Below, one piece after another: positions 6,032-11,216 of a stretch of DNA of 11,216 nucleotides. The DNA is taken from positions 1-11,216 of the forward strand of contig JAGCIP010000170.1 of NCBI GenBank assembly GCA_017648525.1. Direction: 5' to 3'. How positions within the stretch are numbered: the first letter of the stretch is position 1; every line of letters begins with the position of its first letter. The notes under the pieces are model-generated. The model made no database searches, had not been told where the DNA came from, and saw nothing but the letters and a program-made list of their open reading frames with translations. Source of the DNA: Clostridia bacterium. Its GTDB lineage: Bacteria > Bacillota > Clostridia > Christensenellales > Borkfalkiaceae. The position numbers and the translations under genes were made by a program.

Positions 6032-7039
6032 ATGAAGAAGTATAACGTAGCAGTAGTAGGCGCAACCGGTATGGTTGGCAGAAAGTTTTTAGAAGTTTTA
6101 AGTGAAAAAAATCTTCCCGTTGAAAATTATTATCTTTTTGCTTCGGCAAAATCTGCGGGAAACACTATAGATTTTATGGGCAAACCCCACGAAATTATCG
6201 AACTTGCAGAAAAGAATCTTGAAGGCAAGAATATCGATATCGCTCTTTTCTCCGCTGGTGGAGACGTCAGCAAGGAATTTGCGCCCATCTTCGCTAAGCA
6301 CGGAATTTTAGTTATCGATAACTCAAGTGCGTGGAGAAGAGATGAAAACGTGCCCCTAGTAGTTCCCGAATGTAATGCGGACGATATTAAATGGCACAAT
6401 AACATTATCGCTAACCCCAACTGTTCTACTATTCAAGCAATGGTGGTTCTAAAGCCCTTACACCAAGCGTTTAAGATTAAAAGAGTTATTTACTCTACCT
6501 ATCAAGCCGTTTCTGGTGCAGGCGTAAAAGGATTTAACGACCTTAAGGGCGGAATCTGCGGTGAAGCTCCACAAAAATTCCCCTATCCCATTTTTGGCAA
6601 CTGTATTCCGCACATAGACGTATTTATGGATAACGGTTACACCAAAGAAGAAGACAAAATGATTTTCGAAACCAAGAAAATCTTAAACGACCAATCTATT
6701 AAAGTAACCGCTACTTGCGTTCGTGTTCCCGTATACTATGGTCATAGTGAATCTATCAACATTGAGTTTGAAAAACCCTGTACGGTTGAAGAAGTTAAGG
6801 CAGTTCTTGCTAAAGCAGAAGGCGTTGTTATTCAAGACGACGTTGCTAACAACGTTTATCCTATGGCTTTAACCGCTGAAAATAAAAACGAAGTTTTCGT
6901 TGGCAGAATTAGAAAGGACGATACGGTTGAAAGCGGTGTAAACCTTTGGTGCGTTGCCGACAACATTAGAAAAGGCGCTGCAACTAACGCCGTTCAAATT
7001 GCAGAAAAGGCTATCGAACTTAACGCATTTAAAAAATAA
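6032..7039 (+). CDS. asd: Aspartate-semialdehyde dehydrogenase
   Basis: The enzyme reduces aspartyl-4-phosphate with NADPH to aspartate 4-semialdehyde, the branch point to DAP/lysine, threonine and methionine. It is cytosolic and normally a homodimer or tetramer. With ATG 6032 the product is 335 residues, the usual Gram-positive length. Visible signatures are the nucleotide-binding GATGMVGR (10-17), IDNSSAWRR (95-103) for phosphate binding, the active-site NPNCST with catalytic Cys131 (128-133), TYQAVSGAG with Gln158 (156-164), and RVPVYYGHSE with catalytic His238 (231-240). Nothing essential is missing. It is the first gene of a five-gene operon; dapA follows after 20 nt. The starts of the next genes fit co-transcription to the terminator after sepF. 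Confidence 0.97.
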   Translation: MKKYNVAVVGATGMVGRKFLEVLSEKNLPVENYYLFASAKSAGNTIDFMGKPHEIIELAEKNLEGKNIDIALFSAGGDVSKEFAPIFAKHGILVIDNSSAWRRDENVPLVVPECNADDIKWHNNIIANPNCSTIQAMVVLKPLHQAFKIKRVIYSTYQAVSGAGVKGFNDLKGGICGEAPQKFPYPIFGNCIPHIDVFMDNGYTKEEDKMIFETKKILNDQSIKVTATCVRVPVYYGHSESINIEFEKPCTVEEVKAVLAKAEGVVIQDDVANNVYPMALTAENKNEVFVGRIRKDDTVESGVNLWCVADNIRKGAATNAVQIAEKAIELNAFKK

Positions 7040-7059
7040 TATCCGTTTAAGAAGCAACT

Positions 7060-7953
7060 ATGAATAAAACCATATTTAAGGGTACTTGTACCGCCGCCAT
7101 CACCCCGTTCACTCAAGACGGTGTTGATTACGACGCACTCGGCAGACAAATAGAATTTCAAATTCAAAATCAAATAGACGCTATTTGTATTCTCGGCACT
7201 ACGGGCGAAGCCCCCACTATTACCGACGCTGAATACGATAAGATTGCCAAATTCTCTTACGATAAAATTGCAGGTAGAGTTAAATTTATTTTAGGCTCTG
7301 GCAGTAACTGTACTAAAAAGGCAATCGAAAAAAGCCAACTCGCACAAAAAATAGGTGCAGACGGGCTTTTAGTCGTTACCCCTTACTACAACAAGTGTAC
7401 CCAAAAAGGTTTAGTTAAATATTATTACGACGTTTGCGACAACGTGGATATTCCCGTTCTCTGCTACAACGTTCCCGCTCGTACGGGCGTTAACATTCTT
7501 CCCCGCACGATGGAAGAGATTGCAGAACATAAAAATATCGGCGGTATTAAAGAAGCGTGCGGTAATATGGAGCAAATTTGTGAAACTGCCCGTCTTATTC
7601 GTGGCAAGACCGCACTTTATTCGGGAGACGACAACCTTAACCTTGCAATGATGTCAATCGGTTCTATGGGCTTGATTTCGGTTGCGTCTAATATTGCACC
7701 GAAAGAAGTAAGTGACGTTGCTAGACTTTATTTTGCAGGTAAAAACAAGGAAGCCTACGAATTACAAGAAAGACTTTTACCGCTTATCGACGCTATGTTC
7801 GTTGAAGTTAACCCTATCCCTGTTAAAAAGGCTAGTGAACTTATCGGGCTCGGTAGCGGTATCGTTCGTGCACCTTTAACCGAGTTAGAGCCGGAACACA
7901 CGGCTAGTATGATTAAAATATTAAAAGATTTCGGTCTTAAAATTCAGGAGTAA
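7060..7953 (+). CDS. dapA: 4-Hydroxy-tetrahydrodipicolinate synthase
   Basis: The enzyme condenses pyruvate with aspartate semialdehyde, the first committed step to diaminopimelate and lysine. It is a cytosolic TIM-barrel aldolase of 297 residues, typical length. Signatures are GTTGE (46-50) with the catalytic-triad threonine Thr48, TPYYNK (107-112) with the triad tyrosine from the neighbouring subunit, CYNVPARTG (135-143) with Tyr136 and substrate-binding Arg141, and the Schiff-base Lys164 in GGIKEACGN (161-169). YSGDD (187-191) and NPIPVK (251-256) are also as expected. The ribosome binding site is poor (AAGAAG about 7 nt upstream), so expression may depend partly on translation of asd. The substrate comes from the preceding gene's product and the product goes to DapB, encoded 3 nt further on. 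Confidence 0.97.
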   Translation: MNKTIFKGTCTAAITPFTQDGVDYDALGRQIEFQIQNQIDAICILGTTGEAPTITDAEYDKIAKFSYDKIAGRVKFILGSGSNCTKKAIEKSQLAQKIGADGLLVVTPYYNKCTQKGLVKYYYDVCDNVDIPVLCYNVPARTGVNILPRTMEEIAEHKNIGGIKEACGNMEQICETARLIRGKTALYSGDDNLNLAMMSIGSMGLISVASNIAPKEVSDVARLYFAGKNKEAYELQERLLPLIDAMFVEVNPIPVKKASELIGLGSGIVRAPLTELEPEHTASMIKILKDFGLKIQE

Positions 7954-7956
7954 TCT

Positions 7957-8712
7957 ATGATAAACCTTTTAATTAGCGGTGCTAACGGCAGAATGGGAAA
8001 GAAAGTTTACGAAGCATCTGTTTTAGCCGACGGCATAACCGCCGTTTGCGGTATTGATATTAAAGAAGATTTTTCGCTTTCTTCTTACCCCGTTTACGAC
8101 AGTTTTAATAAAATAACCAAAAAAGTTGACGTGGTAGTGGATTTTTCCGCCCCCGCAAACCTTGATAATTTATTAAACTTTTGCCTAACCAACAGTATTC
8201 CCGCCGTGCTTTGTGCAACCGGTTATTCGGCAGAACAAATAGAAAAAATAAAAGACGCTTCTAAAAAGATAGCCGTTTTCCGTTCGGGCAATATGTCGCT
8301 TGGCGTAAACGTGCTTATCGATATAGTTAAAAAGACGGCTAAAGCCCTTTACGGCTTTGACGTTGAAATTATAGAAAAACACCACAACAACAAGGTTGAT
8401 GCCCCTAGCGGAACAGCCTTAATGCTTGCTGACGCCGTTAAAGACGTTCAACCCGAAAAAACTTACGTTTACGGCAGAGAAGGTATTTGTGGAAAAAGAA
8501 CTGCTAACGAAATAGGTATTCATGCCGTGCGTGGCGGAAATATCGTAGGTGAACACGACGTTATTTTTGCGGGTAATTTTGAAACGGTTACCCTATCGCA
8601 CCAAGCAACCGATAGAAGTGTTTTTGCAGAAGGTGCTATTAAGGCGGCTAAATATATCGTAAATAAAAACGTTGGGCTATTCGATATGGCTGACGTTATT
8701 AATAACAAATAA
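7957..8712 (+). CDS. dapB: 4-Hydroxy-tetrahydrodipicolinate reductase
   Basis: The enzyme reduces the DapA product with NAD(P)H to tetrahydrodipicolinate, precursor of meso-DAP in the wall and of lysine. It is 251 residues. The N-terminal Rossmann motif is ISGANGRMG (6-14). VDFSAPAN (61-68) and CATGY (86-90) line the cofactor cleft. The catalytic signature EKHHNNKVDAPSGTA (140-154) contains the general acid His142 and Lys146. RGGNIVGEHDV (192-202) and FAGNFETVTLSHQATDR (204-220) are conserved C-terminal parts. The ribosome binding site AGGAG overlaps the end of dapA, with a 3-nt gap between the genes, so translation is coupled. Later DAP genes (dapH/L, dapF, lysA) are not in the window. Confidence 0.97.
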   Translation: MINLLISGANGRMGKKVYEASVLADGITAVCGIDIKEDFSLSSYPVYDSFNKITKKVDVVVDFSAPANLDNLLNFCLTNSIPAVLCATGYSAEQIEKIKDASKKIAVFRSGNMSLGVNVLIDIVKKTAKALYGFDVEIIEKHHNNKVDAPSGTALMLADAVKDVQPEKTYVYGREGICGKRTANEIGIHAVRGGNIVGEHDVIFAGNFETVTLSHQATDRSVFAEGAIKAAKYIVNKNVGLFDMADVINNK

Positions 8713-8713
8713 A

Positions 8714-9388
8714 ATGCTTAAAGAAAACCTTGAAAGAGTTTTAGCACAAATATCTTGCGGAAATAATTTAGGCGAAGAAATCACCTTGGTCGGCGCAACT
8801 AAAACAATGCCCGTGGAAACCATAAACCAAGCAATCTCTTACGGATTAAAGGTTGTTGCCGAAAATAAAGTGCAAGAATTTAATCAAAAAACCGAATTTA
8901 TTAATGGAGCGGAGCAACACTTTATAGGGCATTTGCAAACTAACAAGGTAAAATATTTGGTTGCAAAGGTTTCTCTCATTCACTCGGTTGACAGTTTACA
9001 CCTTGCTACTGAAATTGATAAATGCGCAAACAAAAAGGGCGTACTTCAAGAAATTTTAGTCGAGATAAACGTCGGCGGAGAATTGTCAAAAAGTGGATTT
9101 GACTTTTTAAACGCCAAAGATGGTGTGCTTGAAATAGTGAACTCATGTAAAAACGTCAAGGTGGTTGGGCTTATGGCAATGCTCCCCCGCTCTGACGACC
9201 AAGCCCTTTTAAGCGCTTTAACACGAAAAATGCGTTGTTTATACGACGAATTAAAAGAGAAAGGTTTACCTTTTAAGCATCTTTCAGTCGGTATGTCAAA
9301 CGACTATAAGATTGCTATTTTAAACGGAAGTAATATGATAAGACTTGGCCGAACGATATTCGGCGAACGAAACTACGGAGTAAAATGA
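8714..9388 (+). CDS. yggS: YggS/PROSC-family PLP homeostasis protein
   Basis: This binds pyridoxal 5'-phosphate as a single TIM-barrel domain and buffers or delivers the cofactor; no catalysis is established for the family. With ATG 8714, 1 nt after the dapB stop, it has 224 residues, the normal size. A longer reading from 8672 would overlap dapB and add 14 residues without family similarity. The PLP lysine is Lys30 in LVGATKTMP (25-33). Also visible are ENKVQEF (50-56), FIGHLQTNK (70-78), VEINVGGELSKSG (116-128), LSVGMSNDY (190-198) with phosphate-binding serines, and IRLGRTIFGER (209-219). The usual GEN tripeptide reads AEN here. It lies directly before sepF, the same order as ylmE-sepF in Bacillus. 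Vitamin B6 enzymes in the DAP branch give a loose functional link to its neighbours. Confidence 0.94.
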   Translation: MLKENLERVLAQISCGNNLGEEITLVGATKTMPVETINQAISYGLKVVAENKVQEFNQKTEFINGAEQHFIGHLQTNKVKYLVAKVSLIHSVDSLHLATEIDKCANKKGVLQEILVEINVGGELSKSGFDFLNAKDGVLEIVNSCKNVKVVGLMAMLPRSDDQALLSALTRKMRCLYDELKEKGLPFKHLSVGMSNDYKIAILNGSNMIRLGRTIFGERNYGVK

Positions 9389-9389
9389 T

Positions 9390-9716
9390 ATGGGATTATT
9401 TGATTTATTTGGTAGAGAATCAGACGTAAAAAGCCAACGTGGTACTAGGGGCATATTTAACGACCCCACAACCGAAGGTAAAGAAGCGCCTATCGCTGTT
9501 TTTAAGCCTGAAAGTTATAAGGAAGTTGAAACTATTATAGACACTTTGCGTGAAGGTAAAAACGCAATAGTTCATTTATACGCACTAAAAACCGAAACGG
9601 CTATCCGTGTTTTAGATATTCTTTCCGGTGCTATTTACGCACTTAACGGTGGCGTTTATGAAATGGGCAAAAATATATTTATGTTTTCCCCGTCAGGAAT
9701 TGAAATTAAAAGATAA
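9390..9716 (+). CDS. sepF: Cell division protein SepF
   Basis: SepF links FtsZ filaments to the membrane at the division septum in Gram-positive bacteria; its rings help shape the septum, and it partly replaces FtsA. It is 108 residues, shorter than the Bacillus protein (about 150), mainly because the linker (about 12-32) is brief. The N-terminal MGLFDLFGRES (1-11) is the amphipathic membrane-anchoring helix. The SepF/DUF552 domain runs from about 33 to 108 and includes VFKPESYKEVETIID (37-51), ETAIRVLDILSGAIYALNGG (69-88) with the glycines needed for dimer/polymer contacts, and GKNIFMFSPSGIEI (93-106). It starts 1 nt after yggS, with GGAG 9 nt upstream. It is the last gene of the operon, followed by a strong terminator. 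Confidence 0.95.
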   Translation: MGLFDLFGRESDVKSQRGTRGIFNDPTTEGKEAPIAVFKPESYKEVETIIDTLREGKNAIVHLYALKTETAIRVLDILSGAIYALNGGVYEMGKNIFMFSPSGIEIKR

Positions 9717-9732
9717 ATTTTATATCGCATAA

Positions 9733-9770
9733 AAAAGAAAAGGCAGTAAATTAATACTGCCTTTTCTTTT
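9733..9770 (+). terminator. Intrinsic terminator after sepF, usable from both sides
   Basis: A 16-bp perfect stem, AAAAGAAAAGGCAGTA (9733-9748) with TACTGCCTTTTCTTTT (9755-9770), has a 6-nt loop and lies 16 nt after the sepF stop. Runs of T end the stem in both directions (CTTTTCTTTT on plus, CTTTTCTTTTTT on minus), so it would also stop transcripts coming from the right. Confidence 0.85.
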
Positions 9771-9800
9771 ATTCTCTGCAAAATTTTATGACGACTTTTT

Positions 9801-9830
9801 TTGAACAGAGTGGAAAATTTAATTTATTAT
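9801..9830 (+). promoter_or_regulatory. Possible upstream promoter for the LysR-family gene
   Basis: TTGAAC (9801-9806), an 18-nt spacer and TATTAT (9825-9830) fit weakly. This stretch (9771-9849) otherwise shows only AT-rich DNA and a CTCTG/CAGAG pair (9774-9778, 9806-9810). It is less convincing than the promoter at 9850-9878. Confidence 0.25.
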
Positions 9831-9849
9831 AAAATTATCTATCTACAAC

Positions 9850-9878
9850 TTGATTATACTACAAAAATATGATATAAT
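9850..9878 (+). promoter_or_regulatory. Main promoter of the LysR-family gene
   Basis: TTGATT (9850-9855), a 17-nt spacer and a consensus TATAAT (9873-9878) predict a start near 9885 and a leader of about 47 nt. The hexamers lie within the two arms of an inverted repeat, TTGATTATA (9850-9858) and TATAATCAA (9873-9881). Confidence 0.7.
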
Positions 9879-9881
9879 CAA
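9853..9881 (-). promoter_or_regulatory. Mirror-image promoter pointing left
   Basis: Because the arms are exact reverse complements, the minus strand carries the same elements: TTGATT (9881-9876), 17 nt, TATAAT (9858-9853). Transcription would start near 9846 and reach the terminator at 9770-9733, giving a short RNA of roughly 110 nt with no apparent ORF. Whether it is used cannot be told from sequence. Confidence 0.4.
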
Positions 9882-9903
9882 ATACATATTAAAACATACT
9901 TAT

Positions 9904-9921
9904 CATAACTTACAAGTTATG
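9904..9921. promoter_or_regulatory. Palindromic operator candidate, probably for LysR autoregulation
   Basis: CATAACTT (9904-9911) and AAGTTATG (9914-9921) form a perfect 8-bp inverted repeat with a 2-bp centre. Its outer ATAAC...GTTAT core fits the T-N11-A dyad that LysR-type regulators recognise. It lies downstream of the start site and just before the ribosome binding site GGAGG (9923-9927), a place suited to repression of its own gene. Confidence 0.5.
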
Positions 9922-9931
9922 CGGAGGAAAT

Positions 9932-10864
9932 ATGTTTAAGAATAAAGAATACGTGCTAACAGTAATAAAGGAAAAAGGCTTTACAAAGGCGGCGGAAAGA
10001 CTTTTCGTTTCTCAACCGTCTTTATCGGCATCTATAAAAAGAATTGAAGAAAAAATAGGCGTTCCTATTTTTGACCGTTCAAGCAACCCTATCTCTTTAA
10101 CCGAGGTTGGACAAGAATATCTTAAATACGCATTAGAAATTGAAGAAAAAGAAAGAGATTTTTCTAGATACGTAGCAGACCACACAAACCTATTAAAAGG
10201 TACGATTAAACTTGGCGGTAGCAGTTTCTTTTCTTCTTTCGTTTTGCCCGATATGATTTCAGAGTTCAATAAAAAACACCCTAAAATCAATTTCGAGATT
10301 TACGAAGATAGCACAAAAAACCTTATGAACGCATTAACGTTGGGCAATTTAGATTTGGTAATAGATAACGCTGTTCCTGACGACGATAATATAATTTCCA
10401 AAGTCTATACTTCTGAAAGGTTATTACTTGCCGTTCCCAAACGTTTTGCCGTAAACGACAAACTCAAAAAATATCGCATGACGGCGGAAGACGTTAAAAG
10501 CGACCTACACTTACAAGACGGGTTAAGCGTTGGACTAGATAAGTTTCAAGAAGAAAATTTCGTGCTTTTACATCACGAAAACGACACGGGAAAGAGAGCG
10601 GAAAAACTGTTCAAAAAATACGGCATCACCCCACGTGTCATCTTCCATTTGGACCAACAAGTTACGGCGTACAACGTTTCTTGCACGGGTATGGGAATTT
10701 CTTTCGTCAGCGACACCTTGGTTAAGAGAATAGGCGCGTCGCCCGACGTTTGTTATTATAAACTACCCGATAAATCCACCGTAAGGAACATTTATTTTTA
10801 TCACAAAAAGAACCATTATTTATCTCTTTCAGCAAGAAACTTTATCGACTACAATACCAAATAA
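9932..10864 (+). CDS. LysR-family transcriptional regulator
   Basis: A 310-residue protein of standard LysR length. The N-terminal winged helix-turn-helix (about 5-65) has the hallmark GFTKAAERLFVSQPSLSASIKRIEEKIG (16-43), followed by IFDRS (46-50) and LTEVGQEYL (56-64). A linker helix (65-88) leads to a type-2 periplasmic-binding-like effector domain (about 90-300), with LKGTIKLGGSSFFSSFVLPDMISEF (88-112), NLDLVID (139-145) and GMGISFVSD (253-261). These are the usual places for a small-molecule effector, here unidentified. The start is supported by GGAGG 4 nt upstream. The gene is monocistronic: own promoter, terminator directly after. Its target is uncertain. The neighbouring transporter gene is convergent, so the regulator either controls genes elsewhere, itself through the palindrome at 9904-9921, or the leftward transcript. 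Confidence 0.93.
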   Translation: MFKNKEYVLTVIKEKGFTKAAERLFVSQPSLSASIKRIEEKIGVPIFDRSSNPISLTEVGQEYLKYALEIEEKERDFSRYVADHTNLLKGTIKLGGSSFFSSFVLPDMISEFNKKHPKINFEIYEDSTKNLMNALTLGNLDLVIDNAVPDDDNIISKVYTSERLLLAVPKRFAVNDKLKKYRMTAEDVKSDLHLQDGLSVGLDKFQEENFVLLHHENDTGKRAEKLFKKYGITPRVIFHLDQQVTAYNVSCTGMGISFVSDTLVKRIGASPDVCYYKLPDKSTVRNIYFYHKKNHYLSLSARNFIDYNTK

Positions 10865-10868
10865 ATTA

Positions 10869-10898
10869 AAAAGCGTGCTTTATAGAAAGCACGCTTTT
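10869..10898 (+). terminator. Terminator between the LysR-family gene and the transporter gene
   Basis: AAAAGCGTGCTTT (10869-10881) pairs with AAAGCACGCTTTT (10886-10898) over a 4-nt loop. It begins 4 nt after the stop codon and is followed by ATTTTTATTTTTTATT. On the minus strand the stem is followed by TTTTTAATTTATTT, so it can also serve the convergent gene at 10913. Confidence 0.85.
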
Positions 10899-10912
10899 AT
10901 TTTTATTTTTTA

Positions 10913-11216
10913 TTAAATTCCCCAAACAAACCAAGTTAAGAGATAACCGCCAAGAACTGCAACCAAAGTAAACGGAATTCCTATCTTAAAGAAATCAGAA
11001 GATTTTACTTTGTATCCTTCTTTATTTAACATACCGATTGCAACGACGTTTGCAGACGCTCCAACGGGCGTGATGTTTCCACCAAGCGTAGCACCGCATA
11101 ATAGCCCGAAATACAATAAATATGCGGTTGCGGGCGGAGCGTTAAGCCCAAGCACCAAACCTTGAATTACGGGGAGCATTGTCGCCACGTAAGGAATATT
11201 ATCAATAAACGCTGAA
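10913..11216 (-). CDS. ArsB/NhaD-type ion transporter, C-terminal 100 residues only
   Basis: The 5' part lies beyond the right edge. The open frame continues to the last base, so the GTG at 11188 is not the start. The visible part begins SAFIDNIPYVATMLPVI, resembling the half-helix DNxPxxATMxP motif of the ion transporter superfamily. Further on, GATLGGNITPVGASANVV (about residues 42-59) is a signature of ArsB/NhaD/CitM-like permeases. Hydrophobic helices lie at about 29-42 and 77-98, and the C-terminus is short (WFVWGI). Family members carry arsenite, sodium/proton exchange or dicarboxylates; this piece cannot decide the substrate. It ends at a terminator shared with the LysR-family gene. 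Confidence 0.82.
   Translation of the reverse strand, partial: SAFIDNIPYVATMLPVIQGLVLGLNAPPATAYLLYFGLLCGATLGGNITPVGASANVVAIGMLNKEGYKVKSSDFFKIGIPFTLVAVLGGYLLTWFVWGI

Noticed and set aside
8672..8713. Extension of yggS into dapB
   Set aside because: The extra 14 residues overlap dapB in another frame and have no YggS similarity; ATG 8714 gives the normal length.
9850..10912. LysR-family regulator and transporter as a divergently controlled pair
   Set aside because: The genes are convergent and share a terminator, so the usual divergent-promoter regulation does not apply; a link is unproven.
10913..11188. Complete 91-residue membrane protein
   Set aside because: The frame runs on to the window edge with transporter-like sequence (SAFIDNIP), so this is the end of a larger permease.

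Overview
The window looks like the chromosome of a low-GC, Gram-positive-type bacterium, probably an anaerobic, uncultured-type Clostridia lineage (inference). The grounds are AT-rich intergenic DNA, GGAGG-type ribosome binding sites, sigma-A-like promoters, a yggS-sepF division-gene pair and an asd-dapA-dapB cluster for the diaminopimelate/lysine pathway. I see no insertion sequence, tRNA, rRNA, CRISPR array or phage gene, and no gene-free stretch longer than about 250 bases. Most of it reads as core chromosome.

Left part (1-5826) is on the minus strand. In transcription order it holds: a six-helix DUF624/YesL-like membrane protein with a long charged tail (4552-5826); the redox chaperone Hsp33, hslO (3634-4491); a TPR-repeat protein (1958-3631); a HEAT-like-repeat protein (1141-1956); a 44-residue lysine-rich protein with a very good ribosome binding site (945-1079); a terminator (907-934); then a separately promoted GNAT-like acyltransferase-family protein that runs off the left edge (1-791). 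The hslO, TPR and HEAT-like genes are packed with 1-2 nt gaps and are probably translationally coupled.

A divergent promoter region (about 5827-6031) separates this from a plus-strand operon: asd (6032-7039), dapA (7060-7953), dapB (7957-8712), yggS (8714-9388) and sepF (9390-9716), ended by a 16-bp-stem terminator (9733-9770). The operon joins the first DAP-specific steps (aspartate semialdehyde to dihydrodipicolinate to tetrahydrodipicolinate) to a PLP-homeostasis protein and a membrane-anchoring cell-division protein, so wall-precursor supply and septation are co-transcribed. Next come a LysR-family regulator (9932-10864), with symmetric promoter and operator-like repeats upstream, and a convergent, 5'-truncated ArsB/NhaD-type ion transporter (10913-11216). 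A hairpin terminator lies between these two.

The most notable points are: (1) the compact hslO-TPR-HEAT cluster headed by a membrane protein; (2) two near-palindromic 18-bp repeats 41 bp apart over the start site of the DUF624 gene; (3) a mirror-symmetric promoter upstream of the LysR gene that could fire in both directions, the reverse transcript ending at the sepF terminator; (4) the overlooked 44-residue gene; and (5) a strong codon-context effect in which pyrimidine-ending codons take C before a following G. I do not see a clear-cut new defence or mobile system. Several automatic start choices (TTG starts) are corrected here by ribosome binding site evidence.
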